A stretch of DNA of 40,916 nt from an uncultured Oscillospiraceae bacterium. GTDB taxonomy: Bacteria > Bacillota > Clostridia > Oscillospirales > Oscillospiraceae. Positions within the stretch are counted from its first letter, which is position 1; every line of letters begins with the position of its first letter. Position numbers and translations under genes: made by a program. Location of the stretch: NCBI GenBank assembly GCA_910587285.1, contig CAJULM010000024.1, positions 1-40,916 of the forward strand. Reading direction: 5' to 3'. Below the pieces are notes generated by a model. It did not search any database. It had not been told where the DNA came from and saw nothing but the letters and a program-made list of their open reading frames with translations. Of this stretch, positions 6,972 to 13,597 are shown one piece after another.

Positions 6972-8378
6972 ATGGAAGAAGCCTTCGGCATCGACCTTTA
7001 CCGGAATTTGGACTTTCACCAGGTCTGCCAAAACCTCTATGACGGCATCCATATCACCGATGGAGAGGGCCGCATCCTCTTTATCAACGACGCCTACACC
7101 CGCACCACCGGCATCCGACCCGAGCAGGTGCTGGGCCGCCGGGTGTCTGAGATTGAAGGGCTGCTGTATCAGGGCTCCGTCACCGAGCAGGTGCTGAAAA
7201 CCAGGCAGCGGGTCAACTCTGTGGCCACTATTCTGGCGCTGGACAAGGAGGTGCTTGTCACCGGCACCCCCGTGTTCAACCCAGACGGCTCCATCAAGCT
7301 GGTGGTGACCAACACCCGGGATTTCCCCGAACTCAAGCGGCTGGAGCAGCAGCTCAGCGCCATGACCGAGGAGCGCAACAAGTACGGACAGGAACTGGCC
7401 TTTCTCCGCCGCCAGCAGGCCGGCGGCAAGCAGCTGATCTACCGCAGCGAGGCCATGGAATCGGTGATGGAGCTGGTGCATACGGTGGCCCAAACCGACG
7501 TGACGGTGCTCATCACCGGGGAATCGGGCACCGGCAAGGAGCTCATCGCCAACGAACTCTATCAAAACAGCCCCCGCCGGGACAAGCCATTTATCAAGGT
7601 CAACTGCGCGGCCATCCCCGCCGAGCTGCTGGAATCGGAGCTGTTCGGCTATGAGGAAGGGGCCTTTACCGGAGCAAGGCGTTCGGGCAAGGCGGGTATG
7701 TTCGAGCTGGCCGACACCGGCGTAATCCTGCTGGACGAGATCGGCGATATGCCCCTGCCTCTCCAGACCAAGCTGCTGCGGGTGCTTCAGCAGCGGGAGC
7801 TGATCCGGGTAGGGGGGAGCCGGCCGGTAAAGCTGGACCTGCGGGTGGTGGCCGCCACCAACAAGGACCTCCGGGAGGAGTCCCGCCAGGGCCGCTTCCG
7901 AGAGGACCTCTACTACCGGCTCAACGTGGTGCCCATCGAGCTCAAGCCCCTGCGGGAGCGCCGGGCGGACATCCCCGTGCTGGCCGAACAGTTCTGCCGG
8001 AGCTTTTGCAAAAAGTACGGCCGGGATATGCGCATCTCTCCCGACGGCCTGCATCTGCTCACGGAATACCCCTGGCCGGGGAACATCCGGGAGCTGGAAA
8101 ACCTGGTCGAACGCATCGTGGTCACCAATGCCTCCGGCGCCGCCATCACCCGGGGGCACATCCAGGCCGCCCTCAGCGCCAACGGACACTTTGCCGCCGC
8201 CAGCGCCCCCGGCACCCTGAAGCAGCAGGTGGCCGCCTACGAACAGGAGCTCGTCCTCCACGCCGTAGAGCGGGAGGGCTCCATCCGCCGGGCCGCCAAA
8301 GCCCTGGGCGTGGACCACTCCACCCTGGTGAAAAAATTTCGGCAGTATGGACTGGCGGAGTCCGTGGGTGGTGAATAG
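6972..8378 (+). CDS. Sigma-54-dependent transcriptional activator (PAS-AAA+-HTH)
   Basis: The product is 468 residues. Residues 10-120 form a PAS sensor domain (GIHITDGEGRILFIND). Residues about 155-390 form the AAA+ domain with Walker A GESGTGKE (183-190), the sigma-54 contact loop GAFTGA (230-235) and Walker B VILLDEIGD. The last 30 residues hold a helix-turn-helix of TyrR/Fis type (RRAAKALGVDHSTLVKKF). All parts for ATP-driven opening of a sigma-54 promoter are intact. There is no receiver domain, so it should respond to a ligand bound by the PAS domain. Its stop codon lies inside the first of three palindromes, and a perfect -24/-12 promoter follows, so its target is almost surely the next operon. 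Confidence 0.96.
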   Translation: MEEAFGIDLYRNLDFHQVCQNLYDGIHITDGEGRILFINDAYTRTTGIRPEQVLGRRVSEIEGLLYQGSVTEQVLKTRQRVNSVATILALDKEVLVTGTPVFNPDGSIKLVVTNTRDFPELKRLEQQLSAMTEERNKYGQELAFLRRQQAGGKQLIYRSEAMESVMELVHTVAQTDVTVLITGESGTGKELIANELYQNSPRRDKPFIKVNCAAIPAELLESELFGYEEGAFTGARRSGKAGMFELADTGVILLDEIGDMPLPLQTKLLRVLQQRELIRVGGSRPVKLDLRVVAATNKDLREESRQGRFREDLYYRLNVVPIELKPLRERRADIPVLAEQFCRSFCKKYGRDMRISPDGLHLLTEYPWPGNIRELENLVERIVVTNASGAAITRGHIQAALSANGHFAAASAPGTLKQQVAAYEQELVLHAVEREGSIRRAAKALGVDHSTLVKKFRQYGLAESVGGE

Positions 8379-8409
8379 ATTCACCATACAGGTGAATCTA
8401 TTCACCACC
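8367..8409. promoter_or_regulatory. Double palindrome: likely upstream activator binding sites 1 and 2
   Basis: GGTGAATAGATTCACC (8370-8385) and GGTGAATCTATTCACC (8391-8406) are each perfect dyads of the form GGTGAAT-N2-ATTCACC. Together they form a 19-base inverted repeat around a five-base centre. Their centres are 21 bases apart, about two helical turns, so two dimers would bind the same face. No T run follows, so it is not a terminator. The first site overlaps the activator stop codon. The predicted transcription start lies about 257-278 bases downstream. Confidence 0.88.
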
Positions 8410-8515
8410 CTCCAATTATCCATCTTCCCAGCTCAGCTACCCCAGATTTTCAGGTGTTTTTTGTAGTTTTCCTGAATTTACCTATAAATTGTGCGGGCCG
8501 ATCCAAAGCCAGAGC

Positions 8516-8531
8516 GGTGAATTTTTTCACC
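8516..8531. promoter_or_regulatory. Third upstream activator site
   Basis: GGTGAATTTTTTCACC matches the two dyads at 8370-8406 with one change in the right half. It lies about 132 bases before the predicted start, a normal distance for a sigma-54 activator. Confidence 0.75.
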
Positions 8532-8628
8532 GCCACGACTTTGGGCCGGTCTGTTTCTATTTTCGCCCAACAGGAACTTTTCCTTGTCCCACAACGGGTT
8601 CCGGGTTTTTTCTCCGTTCCCCCCATGT

Positions 8629-8643
8629 TGGCACGCGCATTGC
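8629..8643 (+). promoter_or_regulatory. Sigma-54 (-24/-12) promoter of the hydroxy-acid operon
   Basis: TGGCAC (8629-8634), five bases, then TTGC (8640-8643). The invariant GG and GC are ten bases apart, as the RpoN consensus requires. Transcription should start near 8655, fifty bases before the ATG at 8705. Confidence 0.93.
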
Positions 8644-8704
8644 GATATATCAAGATTACCCGGGCAGCCTGCCCAAAACAGGAGAAAGGACGAGGTGCAT
8701 TATC

Positions 8705-9544
8705 ATGACCAAAACCATCATCACCGTGGCCACCACCGGCGCGTGGCCCAAAAAGGAGAACAACCCCAACGTCCCCATGACCCCCGCTGAGATTTCCGAG
8801 GACGTCTACGCCTGCTGGAAGGCGGGCGCCGCCATGGCCCACCTGCATATGCGGGACGACAACGGCAACGGCACCATGGACATCAACAAATTCCGGGAGA
8901 CAGTGGACCTGCTGCACAAGAACCACCCCGACTGCGACATCATCATCAACATGACCACCTCCGGTGACCTGAACGCCACCGACGAAACCCGCCAGATTCA
9001 CGTCAAGGAGTTGCACCCCGAAATGGCCTCCTACGACTGCGGCTCTATGAACTGGCTGCACAGCGGCCTATTCATTAACTCCCCCAAGTTCCTGGAGCAG
9101 CTGGGCGCCAATATGCAGGAGTGGGGCGTGAAGCCCGAGATCGAGGCCTTTGACCCCGGCATGATCGCCAACGCCGCCTACTATTTGAAGAAGGGCGTGC
9201 TCAAGGCCCCGCTGCACTTCCAGTTCTGCATGGGCTGCGCCAACGGCATCCCCGGCAGCGTAAAGAACCTGGTGTTCATGAAGGAGACCATGGACCAGCT
9301 GTGCCCCGGCTCCACCTGGAGCTGCTTCGGCGTGGGCCACTCCGCCATGGAGATCATGTACGCCGCCATCGCCATGGGCGGCCACATCCGCGTGGGCATG
9401 GAGGACAACGTGATGTACTCCAAGGGCGTGCTGGCCGACTGCAACGCTCAGTTCGTGGAGCGCGCCGTCCGGGTGAGCCGCGAGTTCGGCCGGGAGATCG
9501 CCACCCCCGACGAGGCCCGGGAGATTCTGGGTCTGAAGAAATGA
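8705..9544 (+). CDS. Beta-keto acid cleavage enzyme (BKACE / Kce family)
   Basis: The product is 279 residues, normal for the family, which moves the end of a beta-keto acid onto acetyl-CoA to give acetoacetate and a new acyl-CoA. Visible signatures are His46 and His48 in AHLHMRD (zinc ligands), the INMTTSG loop, MASYDCGSMNW, and RVGMEDN near residue 229 with the conserved Arg, Glu and Asp. The founding member acts on 3-keto-5-aminohexanoate in lysine fermentation, but the family has many substrates and this one cannot be assigned from sequence. GAGGT eight bases before ATG 8705 sets the start; the frame open from 8489 runs through the promoter. Its stop overlaps the next start (ATGA). Confidence 0.93.
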   Translation: MTKTIITVATTGAWPKKENNPNVPMTPAEISEDVYACWKAGAAMAHLHMRDDNGNGTMDINKFRETVDLLHKNHPDCDIIINMTTSGDLNATDETRQIHVKELHPEMASYDCGSMNWLHSGLFINSPKFLEQLGANMQEWGVKPEIEAFDPGMIANAAYYLKKGVLKAPLHFQFCMGCANGIPGSVKNLVFMKETMDQLCPGSTWSCFGVGHSAMEIMYAAIAMGGHIRVGMEDNVMYSKGVLADCNAQFVERAVRVSREFGREIATPDEAREILGLKK

Positions 9545-9732
9545 GCTGGGGCGTCTACTGGATGTTCTACCGCTGCCCCGCCTGCGGCAAGAAATTCAAG
9601 TCCGGCGCGGACACCATCACCGACCCCGCGTTTGGCCGTTGTCCCGCGTGCCAGACCGAAGGGGAACTGGTGGGCGAGAGCGGCGGGACCTACCCCGCCG
9701 ACGCCAACGACTACGAAGATACCGCTGATTGA
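9541..9732 (+). CDS. Small zinc-ribbon protein coupled to the cleavage enzyme
   Basis: The product is 63 residues with two CPxC knuckles (CPACGKKF and CPACQ) about 20 residues apart, as in zinc ribbons or rubredoxin-like folds, and then an acidic tail. The ATG overlaps the TGA of the cleavage enzyme (ATGA), so it is translated by coupling. No membrane segment. It may deliver or sense zinc, or bind one of the neighbouring enzymes. I know no function for it, and its fixed place between two catabolic enzymes is what makes it notable. Confidence 0.82.
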   Translation: MSWGVYWMFYRCPACGKKFKSGADTITDPAFGRCPACQTEGELVGESGGTYPADANDYEDTAD

Positions 9733-9749
9733 AAGGAGCGTTTTCTCAC

Positions 9750-10676
9750 ATGGAAATCAAAAATATCCTCATCTGCGGCGGCGGCATGATGGGCAAAAAT
9801 ATTGCCTTTGTGTTCGCCTCCAACCCTGAGTACCGCATCGCCGTGTACGACCTGTATCAGACCGACGTGTACGCCGGCATCCGCACCAACACCCGCCAGC
9901 TGGTGGACCACGGCGTGATGACCGACGCCGACGTGGAGGACCGGCTGAGCCGCATCGCCTTCACCACCGATATGGACAGCGAGCTGGTGTCCAGCGCCGA
10001 CCTGGTGATTGAGGCCGTGTTTGAGGACATGAACATCAAGCGCGAGACCTTTGCCAAGCTGGAGGCGCGCTGCCGCCCCGACACCATCTTCTGCACCAAC
10101 TCCTCCGTGATGAGCCCCTCCGAGATCAGCCGCGACCTAACGCGCCGTGAGCGCTTCGTGGGCACCCACTTCTGGAACCCCGGCCACCTGATCCCCTTGG
10201 TGGAGGTGGTCAAATCCGACGCCACCGACGACGCCGTGGCCCAGACCGTCATGGATGTGCTGTCCAGCGTGGGCAAGGAGCCGGTGCTGTGCAAGAAGGA
10301 TGTGCCCGGCTTCATCGCCAACCGGATGCAGCACGCCCTCTGGCGCGAGGCCATCTCCATCGTGGAGCGGGGCATTGCCGATGCCGCCACCGTGGACAAG
10401 GCCGTGCGGTACGCCTTTGGCCTGCGCCTGCCCCAGCTGGGCCCCATCACCAATTCCGATATGGTGGGCACGCAACTGACCTACAACATCCACGATTACA
10501 TCCTCAAGGACCTGGAGGACTCCCACGAACCCTCCCCACTGCTCAAGCAGATGCTGGACGAGGGCAAGCTGGGCTTCAAATCCGGCGAGGGCTTCATGAA
10601 GTGGACTCCGGAGCAGATCGCGAAGGAGAACGCCGACCTGAACGAGTACCTGATCCGGATGCTGTACGGCAAGTAA
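9750..10676 (+). CDS. 3-hydroxyacyl-CoA dehydrogenase family; likely beta-hydroxyacid dehydrogenase
   Basis: The product is 308 residues, with an NAD-binding Rossmann domain (ICGGGMMG at 8-15), then VGTHFWNPGHLIPLVEVV with catalytic His140 and Glu152, and a helical C-terminal domain (LPQLGPITNSDMVG). The NPxHLIPLVEV form is closer to L-carnitine dehydrogenase and lambda-crystallin-type L-gulonate dehydrogenases than to the NPxPVMKLVEV form usual in 3-hydroxybutyryl-CoA dehydrogenases. That hints at a free 3-hydroxy acid as substrate. ATG 9750 is chosen because GAAAGGAG (9731-9738) precedes it; TTG 9729 would place that site inside the gene. Oxidation here would make the keto acid used by the cleavage enzyme. 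Confidence 0.9.
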   Translation: MEIKNILICGGGMMGKNIAFVFASNPEYRIAVYDLYQTDVYAGIRTNTRQLVDHGVMTDADVEDRLSRIAFTTDMDSELVSSADLVIEAVFEDMNIKRETFAKLEARCRPDTIFCTNSSVMSPSEISRDLTRRERFVGTHFWNPGHLIPLVEVVKSDATDDAVAQTVMDVLSSVGKEPVLCKKDVPGFIANRMQHALWREAISIVERGIADAATVDKAVRYAFGLRLPQLGPITNSDMVGTQLTYNIHDYILKDLEDSHEPSPLLKQMLDEGKLGFKSGEGFMKWTPEQIAKENADLNEYLIRMLYGK

Positions 10677-10684
10677 GTCAAATA

Positions 10685-10747
10685 AAGGGCGCGTTTTCGC
10701 GCCCTTCCGGGGGCTGGCCCCCGGGCCCCACGCCGCAACGCGGGGCC
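10685..10747. repeat. Three tandem GC-rich hairpins inside the operon
   Basis: AAGGGCGCG/CGCGCCCTT (10685-10706), CCGGGGG/CCCCCGG (10707-10724) and GGCCCC/GGGGCC (10725-10747) follow one another between the dehydrogenase and the transporter. None ends in a T run, so full termination is unlikely. They could stabilise the enzyme mRNA, lower transporter expression, or be a REP-like element. Confidence 0.75.
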
Positions 10748-10783
10748 ATTTGAAATAAAGCTAAAAGAGAGGAAGCGAAAGTC

Positions 10784-12175
10784 ATGTCAAGCAAGTCCGC
10801 GTCCAAGTCCCAGGGCACCGTCCTGTGGCGCGTCAGCAAGAAGTTTAACTTCGCCGCTGAGAAAATCATCCCCGAGTCCTTCGTGTTCTGTGTCATCCTG
10901 ATGCTGGTGGTCTTTGTGTTCTCCCTGTTCTGCGGCAAGGGCCCCCTGGAGCTGCTCATCGCCTGGTGGGACGGCCTGAGCAGCCAGTTCACCCTGGCCT
11001 TCCAGATGGGCCTGATGGTCATCGTGTGCGCCACCTGCGCCCGCAGCCCCCAGGTCGCCAAGCTGCTCAGCGCCCTGGCCAAGCTGGTGAACAGCCGCAC
11101 CGCCGCCCTCGTGGTGCTGATGGTGTTCGGCTATGTCACCTCTATGCTCAACTGGGCGTTCTGCACCATCGTCACCCCCATCCTGGCCATGCATCTGGCT
11201 AAGCGCATCAAGGGCCTCCACTTCCCCATGATGGTGGCCGGCGGCTATTCCTGCATGATCCTGGGCCAGTGCCTTGGCCCCTCCGCCACCCTGTACTCCA
11301 ACCTGGCCACCGAGGGCAGCTCCTATGCCCAGATCGTGGGCCAGACCATGAGCGTGGCCGACACCTGCTACAACCCCATGAACATCATCCTGTTCTCCAT
11401 CCTGGCCGTGGTGTTCATCCTGCTGGTGCTGTTCACCCGCCCCGGCCCCGATGAGCTGGTGGAGCTGGGCGACATCGCCACCGAGGCCGATGTGGAGCCC
11501 GCCTCCTACAAAATCACTGAGAAGCCCACCACTGCCGCCGAGCATATGAACACTTTCATGCCCTTCATGTGGATCACCGGCGCGTTCATCTTCATCTACA
11601 TTGTCTATTCCGTCATCACCAAGGGCTTCCTGGGCGCGCTGAACATGAACCTGGTCATCTTCATGTTCGTGGGCATCAACTGCTTCCTGTTCCCCCAGCC
11701 CCGCCAGTGGATTGAGGCCCACAAGAACAGTATGCACCTGGCCACCGACGTCATGCTCCAGTTCCCGTTCTACGGCGCCATCATGGGCATGATGTACGTG
11801 GAGAACGGCCTGGGCGCGGTGCTGGTCAACGGCATGGTGTCCATCGCCAACGCCCAGACCCTGCCCATTTGGTCCTTCCTGTCCGCCTGCTTGGTCAACC
11901 TGTTCGTCCCCTCCCAGGGCGGCCAGTTCACCGTCCAGGGTCCCCTCATCGTCGAGGCCGCCAAGCAGATCGAGGGCTCCAACCTGGTCAACTGCCTGAA
12001 CGCCTTCGTGTACGGCGACGAGTGCACCAACCTGCTCCAGCCGCTGTATGTTATCCCCGCCCTGTCGGTGGTCGGCATGAAGCTGAAGGATGTGTGGGGC
12101 TTCATGGCCTTCATCTGTATGTTCTGGCTGGTCATCGTCTGCCTGGGCCTGTACTTCATCCCCATGTTCGTCTAA
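10784..12175 (+). CDS. AtoE-type short-chain fatty acid transporter
   Basis: The product is 463 residues with about ten to twelve membrane helices. It matches the AtoE family along its length: FAMLL-like first helix, SxxNWxFxxIVxPILA, then QFPFYGAIMGMM, NLFVPSQGGQFTVQGP and YGDECTNLLQPLYVIPAL near the end. AtoE proteins are thought to move short-chain acids such as butyrate or acetoacetate. Here it is the last gene of the sigma-54 operon, after three hairpins, and would import the 3-hydroxy acid or export acetoacetate or fatty acids. GAGAGGA precedes the ATG by about ten bases. Its presence, rather than a betaine/carnitine carrier, argues for an anionic substrate. Confidence 0.92.
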   Translation: MSSKSASKSQGTVLWRVSKKFNFAAEKIIPESFVFCVILMLVVFVFSLFCGKGPLELLIAWWDGLSSQFTLAFQMGLMVIVCATCARSPQVAKLLSALAKLVNSRTAALVVLMVFGYVTSMLNWAFCTIVTPILAMHLAKRIKGLHFPMMVAGGYSCMILGQCLGPSATLYSNLATEGSSYAQIVGQTMSVADTCYNPMNIILFSILAVVFILLVLFTRPGPDELVELGDIATEADVEPASYKITEKPTTAAEHMNTFMPFMWITGAFIFIYIVYSVITKGFLGALNMNLVIFMFVGINCFLFPQPRQWIEAHKNSMHLATDVMLQFPFYGAIMGMMYVENGLGAVLVNGMVSIANAQTLPIWSFLSACLVNLFVPSQGGQFTVQGPLIVEAAKQIEGSNLVNCLNAFVYGDECTNLLQPLYVIPALSVVGMKLKDVWGFMAFICMFWLVIVCLGLYFIPMFV

Positions 12176-12229
12176 GCCCTCTTTCCCTATCCGGCAGGAA
12201 CCGTATCTCAACAATCGTATCGCCTGCCT

Positions 12230-12274
12230 CGGGGAGGGGTTCGGGACTCGCCCGGCCCCTCCCCGCCTTTTATT
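12230..12274 (+). terminator. Terminator of the hydroxy-acid operon
   Basis: CGGGGAGGGG (12230-12239) pairs with CCCCTCCCCG (12256-12265), with an extra CGGG/CCCG pairing inside. TTTTATT follows two bases later. Confidence 0.85.
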
Positions 12275-12293
12275 GATAGAAAGGACGCGAGCC

Positions 12294-12677
12294 ATGAAAA
12301 ACATCGAGCAGGCCCAGGTCACCCATATTTTCTGTGAAAATTATATTGAGGTGACCCTTTTGGAAAACGGCGTCCCTGGCCCGCGCCGGTGCGTGGCGGA
12401 GGACTATGAAAACGCCAAGCGAGGCGACCTGGTGGAGCTCAAGCCCGCCACCCCCTGGAACGAGCCCATCGCCAAGCTGGCCTACCTCGTCGCCCCGGTC
12501 CTGTTTCTCCTTGGGTTGATCGTGGGCGGTCGGCTGGCCCTGCCCGAGCGCCTGCTGGCCTCCTCGCTGCTGGCTCTGCTGGGGCTGTGCGTGGGCTGGC
12601 TGATGAACCGCCGCGCCCGCCTGCGCCGCCGGCTGGAATACCGTGTCGTCCGGATTACCAAACGGGCAAATAATTGA
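12294..12677 (+). CDS. RseC-like membrane protein
   Basis: The product is 127 residues: a soluble beta-rich N-terminus (about 60 residues, with VELKPATPW at its end), two membrane helices (roughly 66-85 and 88-105), and a basic cytoplasmic tail. The order, helix spacing and size fit the RseC/MucC family. In other bacteria that family acts with electron-transfer complexes or on sigma-E and SoxR. The usual Cys-rich cluster at the N-terminus is missing: only two separated cysteines are present. AAGGA lies eight bases before the ATG. It stands alone after a terminator, with no rnf or rsx genes nearby. The family call is moderate. Confidence 0.6.
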   Translation: MKNIEQAQVTHIFCENYIEVTLLENGVPGPRRCVAEDYENAKRGDLVELKPATPWNEPIAKLAYLVAPVLFLLGLIVGGRLALPERLLASSLLALLGLCVGWLMNRRARLRRRLEYRVVRITKRANN

Positions 12678-12739
12678 GGTCAGCCATTTCTTAAACAAAT
12701 CTTATCACTTTCCCCACTGGTTTCTTAACCTCCAAAATG

Positions 12740-12775
12740 TATACTGTCTGTACCAGCACGGATAATACAGTCAGT
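12740..12775. promoter_or_regulatory. Inverted repeat with -10 box before the BceAB-type genes
   Basis: ACTGTCTGTA (12743-12752) and TACAGTCAGT (12766-12775) form an inverted repeat matching at nine of ten positions. TATACT (12740-12745), which is a possible -10 box, overlaps the left arm. The -35 region is weak, as expected of a promoter needing an activator. BceAB genes are usually switched on by a BceR-type regulator; none is encoded nearby. Confidence 0.55.
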
Positions 12776-12829
12776 AAACGCTCAGCCGTCGTGGACAGCA
12801 AGGCGTCATCACATTTTGGAGGTTTTCTT

Positions 12830-13597
12830 ATGTCAATTCTGGAAGTCAGCCACGTGAAAAAAGTCTATTCCACCCGCTTTGGCACTCAAAAGGTGGAGGC
12901 CCTGGCCGATGTCTCTTTTTCCGTAGAGCAGGGCGAATACGTGGCCATCATGGGTGAGTCCGGCTCCGGCAAAACCACCCTGCTGAATATCCTGGCCGCC
13001 CTGGACCGGCCCACCGCCGGCTCCGTGCTGCTGGCCGGGCAGGAGCTCACGGCCGTGCGGGAGCGGGACTTGGCGGCCTTCCGCCGGGAAAACCTGGGCT
13101 TTGTATTCCAAGATTTCAACCTGCTGGACACCTTCAGCCTGCGGGACAATATTCTCCTCCCCCTGGTTCTGGCGGGGAAAAAATATCAGGACATGGTGCG
13201 CCGCCTGGCCCCGCTGGCCGAGGCGCTAACCATTGAATCCCTGCTGGACAAATACCCCTACGAGGTATCTGGCGGCCAGAAGCAGCGCTGCGCCGTGGCC
13301 CGCGCCCTCATCACCCAGCCGGAAATCATCCTGGCGGACGAGCCCACCGGCGCGCTGGACTCCCGCTCGGCGGACAGCCTGATGGACCTGTTCACTCAAA
13401 TCAACCGGGCGGGCCAGACCGTGCTCATGGTCACCCATTCCACCGCCGCGGCCAGCCGGGCGGGCCGGGTGCTGTTCATCCGGGACGGCCGGGTCTACCA
13501 CCAGCTCTACCGGGAGAACCGCACTGACGGCCAGATGTACCGTCTCATCACCGAAACCCTCACTCAGCTGGCCGACGGGGGTGAGAAGCGTGCGTAA
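12830..13597 (+). CDS. ABC transporter ATPase, BceA type
   Basis: The product is 255 residues with Walker A GESGSGKTT, Q-loop FVFQDFNLLDTFSLRDN, signature SGGQKQR, Walker B ILADEPTGALD and the switch His in VTHS. The sequence around DTFSLRDNI is typical of the MacB/LolD/BceA class that powers FtsX-like permeases. It starts at ATG 12830 with GGAGG seven bases before it; the frame is open from 12737, but that includes the promoter. It overlaps the permease start by eight bases. The pair should protect against cell-wall-active peptides or export one. Confidence 0.93.
   Translation: MSILEVSHVKKVYSTRFGTQKVEALADVSFSVEQGEYVAIMGESGSGKTTLLNILAALDRPTAGSVLLAGQELTAVRERDLAAFRRENLGFVFQDFNLLDTFSLRDNILLPLVLAGKKYQDMVRRLAPLAEALTIESLLDKYPYEVSGGQKQRCAVARALITQPEIILADEPTGALDSRSADSLMDLFTQINRAGQTVLMVTHSTAAASRAGRVLFIRDGRVYHQLYRENRTDGQMYRLITETLTQLADGGEKRA

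Noticed and set aside
6939..8423. 494-codon minus-strand frame opposite the sigma-54 activator
   Set aside because: Shadow of a gene with all AAA+ motifs intact; composition is typical of antisense frames.
9729..9749. TTG start for the hydroxyacid dehydrogenase
   Set aside because: It overlaps the ribosome site GAAAGGAG that serves the ATG at 9750.
8705..10676. Naming the cassette as carnitine degradation
   Set aside because: Dehydrogenase plus cleavage enzyme is the order used for carnitine, but there is no betaine/carnitine carrier or thioesterase and the transporter is of the short-chain acid type, so the substrate is left open.
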